This document shows positions 10,263-17,834 of a stretch of 64,000 nucleotides of DNA, piece after piece. This stretch comes from Microvirga lenta (GTDB lineage: Bacteria; Pseudomonadota; Alphaproteobacteria; Rhizobiales; Beijerinckiaceae): positions 372,001 through 436,000 of the forward strand of contig NZ_JAJBBR010000004.1 of assembly GCF_020532555.1 (NCBI RefSeq). Direction: 5' to 3'. The notes under the pieces are model-generated. The model had not been told where the DNA came from and did not search any database. It saw nothing but the letters and a program-made list of their open reading frames with translations. Numbering within the stretch: position 1 is the stretch's first letter; each line of letters begins with the position of its first letter. A program made the position numbers and the translations under genes.

Positions 10263-11381
10263 TTGATGATGCGCCTTGTTCTGAGCCTGTCCGATGATCC
10301 CGCGACCACCTCGGTCGAGCGGGCCATCATGGAATTCCGCAGCGCCCGCCCGGTCGTAATCGACGGGGCGGAGCTCAGCGCGCTCGTGCTCGGCGTGGAG
10401 GATCTGGACGAGGCCATGGGCGCCCAGCTCGAGGCCATCGCCGGCGGACATGCTCACCTGGTCCTGCCCTCCGCCCGGCTGCGCCGGCTCGGGCTCGACC
10501 GCGACAGGCCCGCCGTCGTCGCCCTGCCTGTGGTGGATCGGGCCCGGATCGAGAATCTCGCCCTCAAGATCGACGGTCGCATCGATGCTCCCGTCCGTCC
10601 GGCCTCCGGACTCGACGAGGAGGCTCTCGAGCTGGCGCGGCTGTCGCTGGTTCTGCCCGCCGTCGTCGTCATTCCGCTCGCCGCGGGCGTCGAGATCGAC
10701 CCGTCGATCACCCGGGTTTCCGGCTCCGCCGTCCGGGACTATCGCCGTGCCAAGGCCCTCGACCTGAAGATCGTGAGCCGGGCCCCGGTCCCGCTCGAAG
10801 GAGCGCCGACGAGCGAGTTCGTGGTGTTCCGGGGCGGCGAGGGGCTGCGCGACCAGGTGGCGGTCATCGTGGGCAAGCCGGATCTCACGAAGCCGGTCAC
10901 CGTGCGCCTGCACTCCGCCTGCCTGACCGGCGACCTCTTCGGCAGCCTCAAATGCGATTGCGGCGACCAGCTGCGCGGCACCGTGGGCTTCATGGCTCAG
11001 AACGAGGGCGGCATTCTCCTCTACCTCGACCAGGAGGGACGCGGGAACGGCATCGCCAACAAGATCCGCGCCTACAAGCTTCAGGCACAGGGCTACGACA
11101 CCTACGACGCCGACGAGGTCCTGGGCTTCGATGCGGACCAGCGCCGCTTCGACTTTGCCGCCGGAATGCTCCGGCAGCTCGGGGTCAAGGCCGTGCGGGT
11201 CATGACCAACAATCCGGAAAAGCTGGCGGCCCTGCGAAACGCAGGTCTGGAGGTGATTTCGGATCACCGGGTGCTCGGCCGCGCGACGCCCGAGAACGTC
11301 AGCTACCTGGCCTCCAAGCGCGACCGCGCCGGTCACTACATCGACATCGAAGGCCTCCTCGCCTCGTCGATCAAGGACTGA
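10263..11381 (+). CDS. ribA: GTP cyclohydrolase II-like protein (RibA) with degenerate N-terminal region
   Basis: A 372-aa cytosolic protein. The C-terminal half is a GTP cyclohydrolase II domain opening GTP for riboflavin synthesis: zinc ligands C220, C231 and C233 (C-x10-C-x-C in the RLHSAC to KCDCGDQL block), the QEGRG motif and a conserved NNP loop. The N-terminal 185 residues start with a helix resembling the DHBP synthase (RibB) opening (VERAIMEFRSARPVVI) but lack the RibB catalytic DDEDRENEGD motif. It is therefore not a working bifunctional RibBA. No rib genes are nearby. The start could also be the next in-frame ATG; the Shine-Dalgarno is weak. Confidence 0.82.
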   Translation: MMMRLVLSLSDDPATTSVERAIMEFRSARPVVIDGAELSALVLGVEDLDEAMGAQLEAIAGGHAHLVLPSARLRRLGLDRDRPAVVALPVVDRARIENLALKIDGRIDAPVRPASGLDEEALELARLSLVLPAVVVIPLAAGVEIDPSITRVSGSAVRDYRRAKALDLKIVSRAPVPLEGAPTSEFVVFRGGEGLRDQVAVIVGKPDLTKPVTVRLHSACLTGDLFGSLKCDCGDQLRGTVGFMAQNEGGILLYLDQEGRGNGIANKIRAYKLQAQGYDTYDADEVLGFDADQRRFDFAAGMLRQLGVKAVRVMTNNPEKLAALRNAGLEVISDHRVLGRATPENVSYLASKRDRAGHYIDIEGLLASSIKD

Positions 11382-11560
11382 GGCCTCCGGCGCAGCAATC
11401 ATATCGCCTGAAGCCCCGCGGCGCATGAAAGCCGAACAGGGCTCCATGTCGGCGGCCGCTGCCTCTCTCATCCGCATCAGCATGAACGGCGCCGGAGCAT
11501 CGACGGGAATGTGCCGGTGCTCCGCTCGGGGCGACCTGCGCGTTCCTTGTCGGACGTCGC

Positions 11561-11590
11561 TTGACGGCGTTGAGTATAGTATACTATACG
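11561..11590 (+). promoter_or_regulatory. Promoter with embedded 16-bp palindromic operator
   Basis: TTGACG (11561-11566), 18 bases of spacer and TATACG (11585-11590) fit a housekeeping promoter. The perfect palindrome GTATAGTATACTATAC occupies 11574-11589, covering the spacer and -10. A repressor bound there would block RNA polymerase. The DUF4198 gene begins 31 bases downstream. AT-rich symmetric operators of this kind are common for GntR-type regulators, but the regulator is not in the window. Confidence 0.6.
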
Positions 11591-11620
11591 CAAGCTCCAA
11601 ATCGTTGGAGATCATGAACA

Positions 11621-12340
11621 ATGCTGCGCCGGACCTACCTGATATTCTCCGCACTCGCCGCCATGACGACCGCCGCTCAGGCCCATGGGATCTGGGTGGC
11701 CCAGCGCCATGGCGATCTCGCCGTCGTCTACGGCCACGGGGCCGGCGACGAGGCCTACCTCCCCGCGAAGGTCAAGGAGGCCGTTTCACGGCTCAAGTCG
11801 GGAGAGACCAAGGAAGCCCGCATCGTGCGGCAGGCCAGGAACGCTCTGGTCGAGCCGGCCCCGGAGGCCACGCTTCTGACCGTGGTCTTCGATAACGGAA
11901 TCTGGACGAAGGGTCCCGACGGAAAGTCGGTCAACAAGCTGAAAGCGGAGGTGCCGGGGGCACAATCGGCCAGTCATTCGATCAAGACGAACACCACTGT
12001 CCTGGCGAGCGGCGGTTCCCTGAAACCCGCCGGGCTGGGCCTCGAGATCGTGCCTCTGGTCGATCCGGTCGGTCTCGAGATGGGAGACGACCTGCCCGTC
12101 CAGGTCCTCGCCGACGGGCAGCCTGTCGCCGGGGTGGCGCTGAATACCGATTACCTGAACGATCCCCATGCCATGAGCGCGAAGACGGACGCGGAAGGCA
12201 AGGTCACGCTGTTCGTCCGCAACGACGGGCTCAACGTGATCGGCGTCGCGCATGTGGTGCAGACGCCCGACAATCCCGACACCGATCGGGTGAGCTATTT
12301 CGCGACACTCTCGTTCACGCTGCCGCACGCGGACGACTGA
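11621..12340 (+). CDS. Periplasmic DUF4198-domain protein
   Basis: A 239-aa exported protein. A signal peptide of about 21 residues ends at A-A-Q-A-H-G; the mature N-terminus starts HGIWVAQRHGDLAVVYGHG, the His-rich opening of DUF4198 proteins. DUF4198/NikK-like proteins are often tied to Ni or Co uptake, and the N-terminal His could bind metal, but no metal transporter genes adjoin. The C-terminal half has the Ig-like beta pattern (G-D-D-L-P-V-Q-V-L-A-D-G-Q-P-V) of the family. It is preceded by a promoter with a palindromic operator, so it is probably a tightly regulated single gene. Confidence 0.75.
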   Translation: MLRRTYLIFSALAAMTTAAQAHGIWVAQRHGDLAVVYGHGAGDEAYLPAKVKEAVSRLKSGETKEARIVRQARNALVEPAPEATLLTVVFDNGIWTKGPDGKSVNKLKAEVPGAQSASHSIKTNTTVLASGGSLKPAGLGLEIVPLVDPVGLEMGDDLPVQVLADGQPVAGVALNTDYLNDPHAMSAKTDAEGKVTLFVRNDGLNVIGVAHVVQTPDNPDTDRVSYFATLSFTLPHADD

Positions 12341-12347
12341 GCCGCGG

Positions 12348-12365
12348 CTGCCCCTCCTGGGGCAG
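12348..12365. terminator. Hairpin between convergent genes
   Basis: A perfect 7-bp inverted repeat (CTGCCCC / GGGGCAG) with loop TCCT lies eight bases after the DUF4198 stop. There is no T-run on either strand, so termination is plausible rather than certain. Confidence 0.45.
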
Positions 12366-12416
12366 GATCCGGAGGAGGCCGGCCCGTCGAACGCGACAGG
12401 CCGGTCCTGATGCGCC

Positions 12417-13586
12417 TTATCGAGCCGGCATGCCGCTCTCGATGATCTTGGCCCAGAGCGAAACGCCGTAGGGCGTCGCCTCGTCGTTGAAGTCGTAGGC
12501 CGGGTGGTGAACGCCCGCCGTGTCGCCGTTGCCGATGAAGATGTAGGCGCCCGGACGCTGCTCCAGCATGTAGGAGAAATCCTCCGCGCCCATGAGGGGA
12601 GCGACCGTGGTGTCGACACCGTTCTCGCCCGCGACCGCCCTTGCGACCTGGGTCATGAACTCGGTCTTGGCCGGGTCGTTCATGGTGACCGGATAACCCC
12701 GGCTGTAATCCACCTCCGCCTTGGCCCCGAACGCCGCGCAGACATTCTCCGCGATGGCGCGGATCCGGGTCTCGCACAGGTCCCGGACCTCCGGCGACAG
12801 GGTGCGCACCGTGCCGAGCAGGGTCACGGTCTGCGGGATCACGTTGAAGGCGTCGCCCGCCTTGACGGAGCAGGCCGACACCACCGCCGATTCCAGCGGA
12901 TCGACATTGCGGGATGCGACCGTCTGGAGCGCCGTGATCACATGGGCCGCGATGACGACCGGGTCGATGCAGTCATGGGGCCGCGCCGCGTGGCCGCCCT
13001 TGCCTTCGATGGTGATGATGAAGCGGTCGGCCGCCGCCATCATCGCGCCGGGGCGGATGGCGAACTGGCCGAGCGGAATGCCGGGCATGTTGTGCATGCC
13101 GTAGACCTCCTGGATGCCGAAGCGCTCCATGAGGCCGTCCTTCACCATGGCGTCGCCGCCGCCGCCGCCTTCCTCCGCGGGCTGGAAGATCATGATGGCG
13201 GTGCCGTCGAAGTTGCGGGTCTCGGCGAGGTACTTCGCGGCGCCCAGGAGCATCGCGGTGTGGCCGTCGTGGCCGCAGGCGTGCATCTTGCCGGGGACCT
13301 TGGACTTGTGTGGAACGTCCGTGGCCTCCTCGATCGGCAGGGCGTCCATGTCGGCGCGAAGCCCGATCACCCGGCCCGAGCCGTTCGACCGGCCCTTGAT
13401 GACGCCGACGACGCCGGTCTGCCCCATTCCGGTGACCACCTCGTCGCACCCGAAGGCCTTCAGCTTCTCGGCCACGATGCCGGCCGTGCGATGGACGTCG
13501 AAGAGAAGCTCGGGGTTCTCGTGGAAATCCCGTCGCCAGGTGGTGATCTCATCGGCGAGGTCGGCAACACGATTGATGATCGGCAT
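12417..13586 (-). CDS. M20-family amidohydrolase (hippurate hydrolase-like)
   Basis: A 389-aa cytosolic metallohydrolase that cleaves N-acyl or N-benzoyl amino acids or similar amides. Metal-binding motifs of the M20D/HipO family are visible: ADMDALPIEE, HACGHDGHTAMLLGAA, an EEGGGGG acid motif and H-P-A-Y-D near the C-terminus. The dimerisation insert (ITIEGKGGHAARPHDC-DPV) is intact. Length is standard. A separate gene; the 87 bases to the next gene upstream hold nothing notable. The precise acyl substrate is unknown. Confidence 0.9.
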   Translation of the reverse strand: MPIINRVADLADEITTWRRDFHENPELLFDVHRTAGIVAEKLKAFGCDEVVTGMGQTGVVGVIKGRSNGSGRVIGLRADMDALPIEEATDVPHKSKVPGKMHACGHDGHTAMLLGAAKYLAETRNFDGTAIMIFQPAEEGGGGGDAMVKDGLMERFGIQEVYGMHNMPGIPLGQFAIRPGAMMAAADRFIITIEGKGGHAARPHDCIDPVVIAAHVITALQTVASRNVDPLESAVVSACSVKAGDAFNVIPQTVTLLGTVRTLSPEVRDLCETRIRAIAENVCAAFGAKAEVDYSRGYPVTMNDPAKTEFMTQVARAVAGENGVDTTVAPLMGAEDFSYMLEQRPGAYIFIGNGDTAGVHHPAYDFNDEATPYGVSLWAKIIESGMPAR

Positions 13587-13673
13587 AGGAAACCTTCTTG
13601 GAAATGAGCAGGTCCCTACCGAAGCAGAGGCGATGCCGATCCGTCAACCTCGCGCGAGCGGGTCTGGTCTGCG

Positions 13674-14885
13674 TCAGCGGATGGGGCGAAGGATGGCCTT
13701 CGGACGTTTGGTGCGGAACTGGCCCCGTTCGATGGCGACGAAAACCAGCACGACGACCACGAGAGCCGTGAACCACCAGACCTGCGCGGTCCCGATGCCC
13801 GAGCAGCCAAGCGCGAAGGCGGTGGCGAAGGCCGCCACGATGCCCGGGCCGAGGATCGGGCGATGGCCGCCTGCGCCGAGAACCGACCTGTAGAGCAGAA
13901 CGGCCCCCGCGACGGCGCCGACGAGGCCGAGCTCGTACCAGACCTCGAACAGGATGCCGTGCGGCGCGGCCGGCGGAACCAGGCCGTGCAGGCGTCCGCG
14001 CAGGGAGGTTTCGAGACCGTGGCCCGTGATCAGCCGGAGGGGGTCGTCGAGAACGACCAGACGCCAGGTCTCGAGGCTCGCCACGAGCGGAGCCTTCGCG
14101 CCGAGAAGGCTCTCGGCCAGGGGTTTGAGGAGAAAGGGGAGGGCCGGGGCGAAGAGGAGGAGCCCCGCCATGGCCAGGGCCGTCAGGCGGGTGCCGAAGC
14201 GCGGGCTGAAGGCCGTCACGGCGAAGATCAGCGCCCCCACGGCCAATCCCTGAAGAGCCAGGGTGTCGTCCGCGAAGAGGGCGCCGAGGGCGACGATGAT
14301 GGCCAGGACCATGGCTTCCAGGTTCCTGCCCCTGGAATGCAGCCAGGTCACGGCCGGCCAGAGCAGCAGAACCAGCAGGATCATGCCTCTCTCGAAGCTT
14401 TGGCCGTCCTGGTTGAAGCCGCCGGATCCGCGCAGCGCCATCGTCATGCCGGTCAGGGCGGCAAGGCCCACGCCCACGGGCAGGATGTAGAGATTGGCCG
14501 AGCGCATCCGGTCCGGAAGCGCCAGATAGCCGGCGAGCGCCATCAGGGCCATCGCCACGATGTTGAGGAGCCGCTCCGAGGCTTCGGAAAGGAAGGGGGT
14601 CCAGATCAACGCCAGAACCGTCCAGAGCAGCAGAACGGCCCCGGCCACGCCGCCCCTGGAGGTCACGACGGCGCCGAGCTTCTGGCCCAGATGCTTGGCG
14701 CTGCCGTCGAGTGCGGCGGCCAGCACGAGCAGGATCACGGCCAGCGGCGCCAGGATCACGACGGCCCGGCGCGCAAAGAGGGCGCTCATGGGAATCGCGA
14801 AGAACAGGGTCGCGAATCCGAGGCGCCGCAGAATGGCCGCGGCATCGGCTGAAGGGTCGGCCAGAGGAGAGACGGAACGGGCCAT
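13674..14885 (-). CDS. O-antigen ligase-like (Wzy_C) membrane protein
   Basis: A 403-aa polytopic membrane protein with ten or more hydrophobic segments and a larger loop between about residues 265 and 320, the layout of O-antigen ligase/polymerase (Wzy_C) proteins that join polysaccharide to lipid carriers at the periplasmic face. Basic and His residues in that loop (HGLETSLRGRLHG) resemble the family's periplasmic active region. No other polysaccharide genes are nearby, so the substrate is open. The start ATG 14885 gives a short cytosolic N-terminus; an alternative in-frame ATG at 14981 would approach the divergent neighbour. Confidence 0.75.
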   Translation of the reverse strand: MARSVSPLADPSADAAAILRRLGFATLFFAIPMSALFARRAVVILAPLAVILLVLAAALDGSAKHLGQKLGAVVTSRGGVAGAVLLLWTVLALIWTPFLSEASERLLNIVAMALMALAGYLALPDRMRSANLYILPVGVGLAALTGMTMALRGSGGFNQDGQSFERGMILLVLLLWPAVTWLHSRGRNLEAMVLAIIVALGALFADDTLALQGLAVGALIFAVTAFSPRFGTRLTALAMAGLLLFAPALPFLLKPLAESLLGAKAPLVASLETWRLVVLDDPLRLITGHGLETSLRGRLHGLVPPAAPHGILFEVWYELGLVGAVAGAVLLYRSVLGAGGHRPILGPGIVAAFATAFALGCSGIGTAQVWWFTALVVVVLVFVAIERGQFRTKRPKAILRPIR

Positions 14886-15006
14886 GAACGGCTCGGCAAT
14901 CAGGGGTTGAGCACTCGTAAGCCGGGAGAGTAATGGACTGAAGTGGTAAAAGCTGTAGGTGTCGTGCAACACTTCGCCCATCTTCGCTTCCGTCAAGATT
15001 GTCGGC

Positions 15007-16140
15007 ATGATGGAACGCAACCTGCCTGAAACGTCGCAAAACCTCCTCCTCGTGGGCGGCGGCCACGCCCATGTCTTCGTGCTGGAGGCCTTTGCCCGCC
15101 GCCCCGAGCCCGGGCTGCGGCTGACCCTCGTGACGAAGGACGTGCTCACCCCCTATTCCGGCATGCTGCCGGGGCATCTCGCGGGTCTTTATGAGCGGGA
15201 CGCCATGCATATCGATCTGGAGCGGCTGGTCCGGGAGAGCGGCGCCACCCTGGTGCAGGACGAGGCGATCGGCTTCGATGCCCGGAACAGGCAGGTTCGC
15301 CTGCGGAGCGGCGGCGAGATCGCCTACGACCTCCTGTCCATCGATATCGGCATCACGCCCGACCTGTCGGGGATCGACGGGGCTGCGGACCATGCGCTGG
15401 CGGTGAAGCCGATCGGGGACCTGCTGGAAAAGTGGGACCGGCTCGTGGCCGCCGCGGCAGGACCGGACGGTCCGCGCCGCGTCGCCATCGTCGGCGGCGG
15501 TGTTGCGGGCATCTGCCTGGCGTTCGCGGCCGCCTCGGCGTTGCGGAAGGTTGGAGGGGCGGGAATGCAGATCTCGGTCGTCAGCGCGGGGGCTTCGCCC
15601 GAACTGAACAGCGGGATGCAAGAGCGGATCAGGCAGGCGCTGAAGCGCCGCCGAATCGCCCTTTACGCGAATGCCGTGGCCGTCGGAGTGGACGAGCGCG
15701 GCGTCACTCTCGCCGACGGAAGCCTTGTTCCGGCCGACGCGGTTCTGGTCTCCACCGGCGCGGCGGCGCCACCGGCACTGAACGGCTCGGACCTCGCCAA
15801 GGACGAGCGCGGCTTTCTCGCCGTCGGACCGTCGCTCCAGGTGCTGAACGACAGCAGCGTCTTCGCGGCCGGCGACTGCGCCACGATGATGGTCAGCTCC
15901 CGTCCCAAGGCGGGGGTCTTTGCCGTGCGGCAGGGGCCGGTGCTCGCCCGCAACCTCAGGCGCGCCCTGCGCGGCGAGCCGCTGGAGTTCTACACGCCGC
16001 AGCACGACCACCTGATCCTGATCGGAACCGGCGACGGCCGCGCCATCGGCGGACGCGGCCGGTGGCTCTCCTTCGAGGGGCGCTGGGTCTGGCGCTGGAA
16101 GGACTGGCTCGACCGGCGCTTCATGCGCCGGTTCCGGTGA
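15007..16140 (+). CDS. FAD/NAD(P)-dependent oxidoreductase of the SelD-associated type (TIGR03169-like)
   Basis: A 377-aa pyridine nucleotide-disulfide oxidoreductase-fold protein, NDH-2-like in plan. FAD motif GGGHAHVFVLEAF lies near the N-terminus and the NAD(P) motif VAIVGGGVAGICLAF near residue 170. TPYSGMLPG is a hallmark of the family that is fused N-terminally to selenophosphate synthetase in some bacteria. Here it stands alone and no selD is in the window. The start at 15007 is chosen because homology begins a few residues later; a start at 14959 is possible. It ends exactly where the convergent mmsB ends, leaving no intergenic base. Confidence 0.82.
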   Translation: MMERNLPETSQNLLLVGGGHAHVFVLEAFARRPEPGLRLTLVTKDVLTPYSGMLPGHLAGLYERDAMHIDLERLVRESGATLVQDEAIGFDARNRQVRLRSGGEIAYDLLSIDIGITPDLSGIDGAADHALAVKPIGDLLEKWDRLVAAAAGPDGPRRVAIVGGGVAGICLAFAAASALRKVGGAGMQISVVSAGASPELNSGMQERIRQALKRRRIALYANAVAVGVDERGVTLADGSLVPADAVLVSTGAAAPPALNGSDLAKDERGFLAVGPSLQVLNDSSVFAAGDCATMMVSSRPKAGVFAVRQGPVLARNLRRALRGEPLEFYTPQHDHLILIGTGDGRAIGGRGRWLSFEGRWVWRWKDWLDRRFMRRFR

Positions 16141-17034
16141 TCAGGCTCTCGGCTGACCGCGGATGAAGTTGATGATTCCGGAAAAGTCGTCGCCCTCGTG
16201 TCCGGCGGCGTTGAAGAGCGCGTAGAGCTGCGCGGCCTCCGCGCCGAGCGGCGTCGTCGCGCCGGACGAGAGGGCCGCCTCCTGCGCCAGCTTCAGGTCC
16301 TTCAGCATCAGGGCGGCCGCGAAGCCCGGCTTGTAGTCGTTGTTGGCCGGTGAGGTCGGCACCGGCCCAGGCACTGGGCAATAGGTGGTCAGCGACCAGC
16401 ACTGGCCCGAGGCCGTGGAGGCCACGTCGAACAGGGCCTGATGGGAGAGCCCGAGCTTCTCCGCCAGCACGAAGGCCTCCGCCACGCCGATCATCGAGAT
16501 GCCGAGAATCATGTTGTTGCAGATCTTCGCCGCCTGTCCGGCACCGGCATCGCCGCAATGGACGACCTTCTTGCCCATCTGGGACAGGATCGGCTCGGCC
16601 CGCGCGAAGGCCTCCTGTGATCCGCCCGCCATGAAGGTCAGGGTCGCGGCCTTGGCGCCGCCGACACCGCCGGAGACCGGCGCGTCGAGGGACTGGAGGC
16701 TTCCATCCTGTTCCCGCGCCAGGGCGTGAGCCTGCCGGGCGCTGTCCACGTCGATGGTGGAGCAGTCGATCAGGAGCGTGCCGGGACGAACCGCGGGCAG
16801 GATGCCGGTCCAGACCGACAGCACATGCTTGCCGGCGGGAAGCATGGTGACGACGACTTCCGCGTCCCGCACCGCATCGGCAGCCGAGCCGGCAATCGTC
16901 GCTCCGTCGGCCCGCGCCTGATCGCATGAGGCGGGCGAGAGATCGAAACCGATCACCTGATGTCCGGCCTTCACGAGGTTGGCGGCCATGGGGCCGCCCA
17001 TGTGGCCGAGGCCGATGAAGGCGATGGTGGTCAT
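16141..17034 (-). CDS. mmsB: 3-Hydroxyisobutyrate dehydrogenase
   Basis: A 297-aa NAD-dependent dehydrogenase oxidising 3-hydroxyisobutyrate to methylmalonate semialdehyde in valine breakdown. The Rossmann motif GLGHMGGPMAANL lies at residues 8-20, the substrate-binding DAPVSGGVGGA near 120, and the catalytic Lys motif G-x-G-x-x-x-K-x-x-x-N (GAGQAAKICNN) near 170. Length is standard. It is the last gene of a four-gene minus-strand operon starting with an acyl-CoA dehydrogenase; its start lies three bases after the stop of the DUF4267 gene. The product feeds MmsA, encoded just upstream of the operon. Confidence 0.93.
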   Translation of the reverse strand: MTTIAFIGLGHMGGPMAANLVKAGHQVIGFDLSPASCDQARADGATIAGSAADAVRDAEVVVTMLPAGKHVLSVWTGILPAVRPGTLLIDCSTIDVDSARQAHALAREQDGSLQSLDAPVSGGVGGAKAATLTFMAGGSQEAFARAEPILSQMGKKVVHCGDAGAGQAAKICNNMILGISMIGVAEAFVLAEKLGLSHQALFDVASTASGQCWSLTTYCPVPGPVPTSPANNDYKPGFAAALMLKDLKLAQEAALSSGATTPLGAEAAQLYALFNAAGHEGDDFSGIINFIRGQPRA

Positions 17035-17037
17035 GCG

Positions 17038-17466
17038 TTAGTCCTCCCGGTCGTGGTGTTTTGCTTGGGCGAGCAGCCAGGCCGCGCTGGCTGCCATGAC
17101 GAAGGCGCTGCCGCCGTGCAGCAGGAGATGTCCCGGCGACTCGAGGCCGCGCTCCAGGAACACGATGACCACGTCGCCGATGGGGATGAGCACCGTGACG
17201 GCCAGGATCGCGCCGATGGCTCGCCGCGTGGAGATTCGCGACAGGACGAAAAGATAGAGGCCGAGGGCGAGATCCCGCAGGCCAATGGCCGAGACGTAGG
17301 CGAGGCCCGCTTCCTCCGTCGGTCGGATGCCGAACAGGGCCGCCCCGGCCCGGGGCGCGAAGACGAAGAGAATACCGAGGAGAACGAAGACGACCGAGAG
17401 CGAGAGAACAAGCCAGGTGCTGAGCTCGCCCGAGGGCAGTCCGCGCCGCTCCCGCCCGCCGCTCAT
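17038..17466 (-). CDS. DUF4267-type small membrane protein
   Basis: A 142-aa inner-membrane protein with four hydrophobic segments (about residues 18-36, 53-75, 82-102 and 118-134). The pattern FAPRAGAALFGI, then GLRDLALGLYLF, then LIPIGDVVIVF is that of DUF4267 proteins, whose function is unknown. ATG 17466 overlaps the TGA of the preceding gene (ATGA), and the stop is three bases before the mmsB start, so it is translated as part of the valine operon. A role in valine, isobutyrate or propionate metabolism is only suggested by this position. Confidence 0.78.
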   Translation of the reverse strand: MSGGRERRGLPSGELSTWLVLSLSVVFVLLGILFVFAPRAGAALFGIRPTEEAGLAYVSAIGLRDLALGLYLFVLSRISTRRAIGAILAVTVLIPIGDVVIVFLERGLESPGHLLLHGGSAFVMAASAAWLLAQAKHHDRED

Positions 17467-17834
17467 GCGCGCCGCGCCGTCCAGAGCGCCCCGACGAGCG
17501 CGAAGCCGTAGAACCAGAGCATGAGCGAGCCGAAAACCTTGTCGAGGGCGGGGTTCAGCTCGGGAAAGAACACGGCGAAGTGGGAGCCCACGGCCGCCAT
17601 GATCAGCATGCCGGGAACGGCTGCGAGCACCATGGCCCTGACAGCATCCTTCGCGGGCACGCGCAGCACATGACGGCCGGTGAGGCCCAGCAGCAGGCCG
17701 AGGACTGCGCCGGCGGTGAAGTTGAGCTGGAAGGGGCGGCGGCCCTCGAGGAAGAACCCGGGGCCGGCCAGGGAAAAGAGCGCGAAGATCGCCACGGCGA
17801 TGCCGAAGCCGAGGCCCAGCGATCTGAAAATCAT
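17463..17834 (-). CDS. DUF5367-like small membrane protein
   Basis: A 123-aa membrane protein with four hydrophobic segments. The ending FGSLMLWFYGFALVGAL and the central VPGMLIMAAVGSHF-FFPEL pattern resemble DUF5367 proteins of unknown function; the family assignment is from memory and moderate. Its ATG overlaps the TGA of the acyl-CoA dehydrogenase gene and its own TGA overlaps the next ATG, both as ATGA. Such double coupling implies that the two membrane proteins are made in step with the catabolic enzymes. An alternative is a chance overprint of the operon, but hydrophobic pattern and starts argue for a real gene. Confidence 0.72.
   Translation of the reverse strand: MIFRSLGLGFGIAVAIFALFSLAGPGFFLEGRRPFQLNFTAGAVLGLLLGLTGRHVLRVPAKDAVRAMVLAAVPGMLIMAAVGSHFAVFFPELNPALDKVFGSLMLWFYGFALVGALWTARRA

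Noticed and set aside
13549-16011. An 820-codon minus-strand open frame covering two real genes
   Set aside because: It overlaps the O-antigen ligase-like gene and the flavoprotein in other frames and has no recognisable motif.
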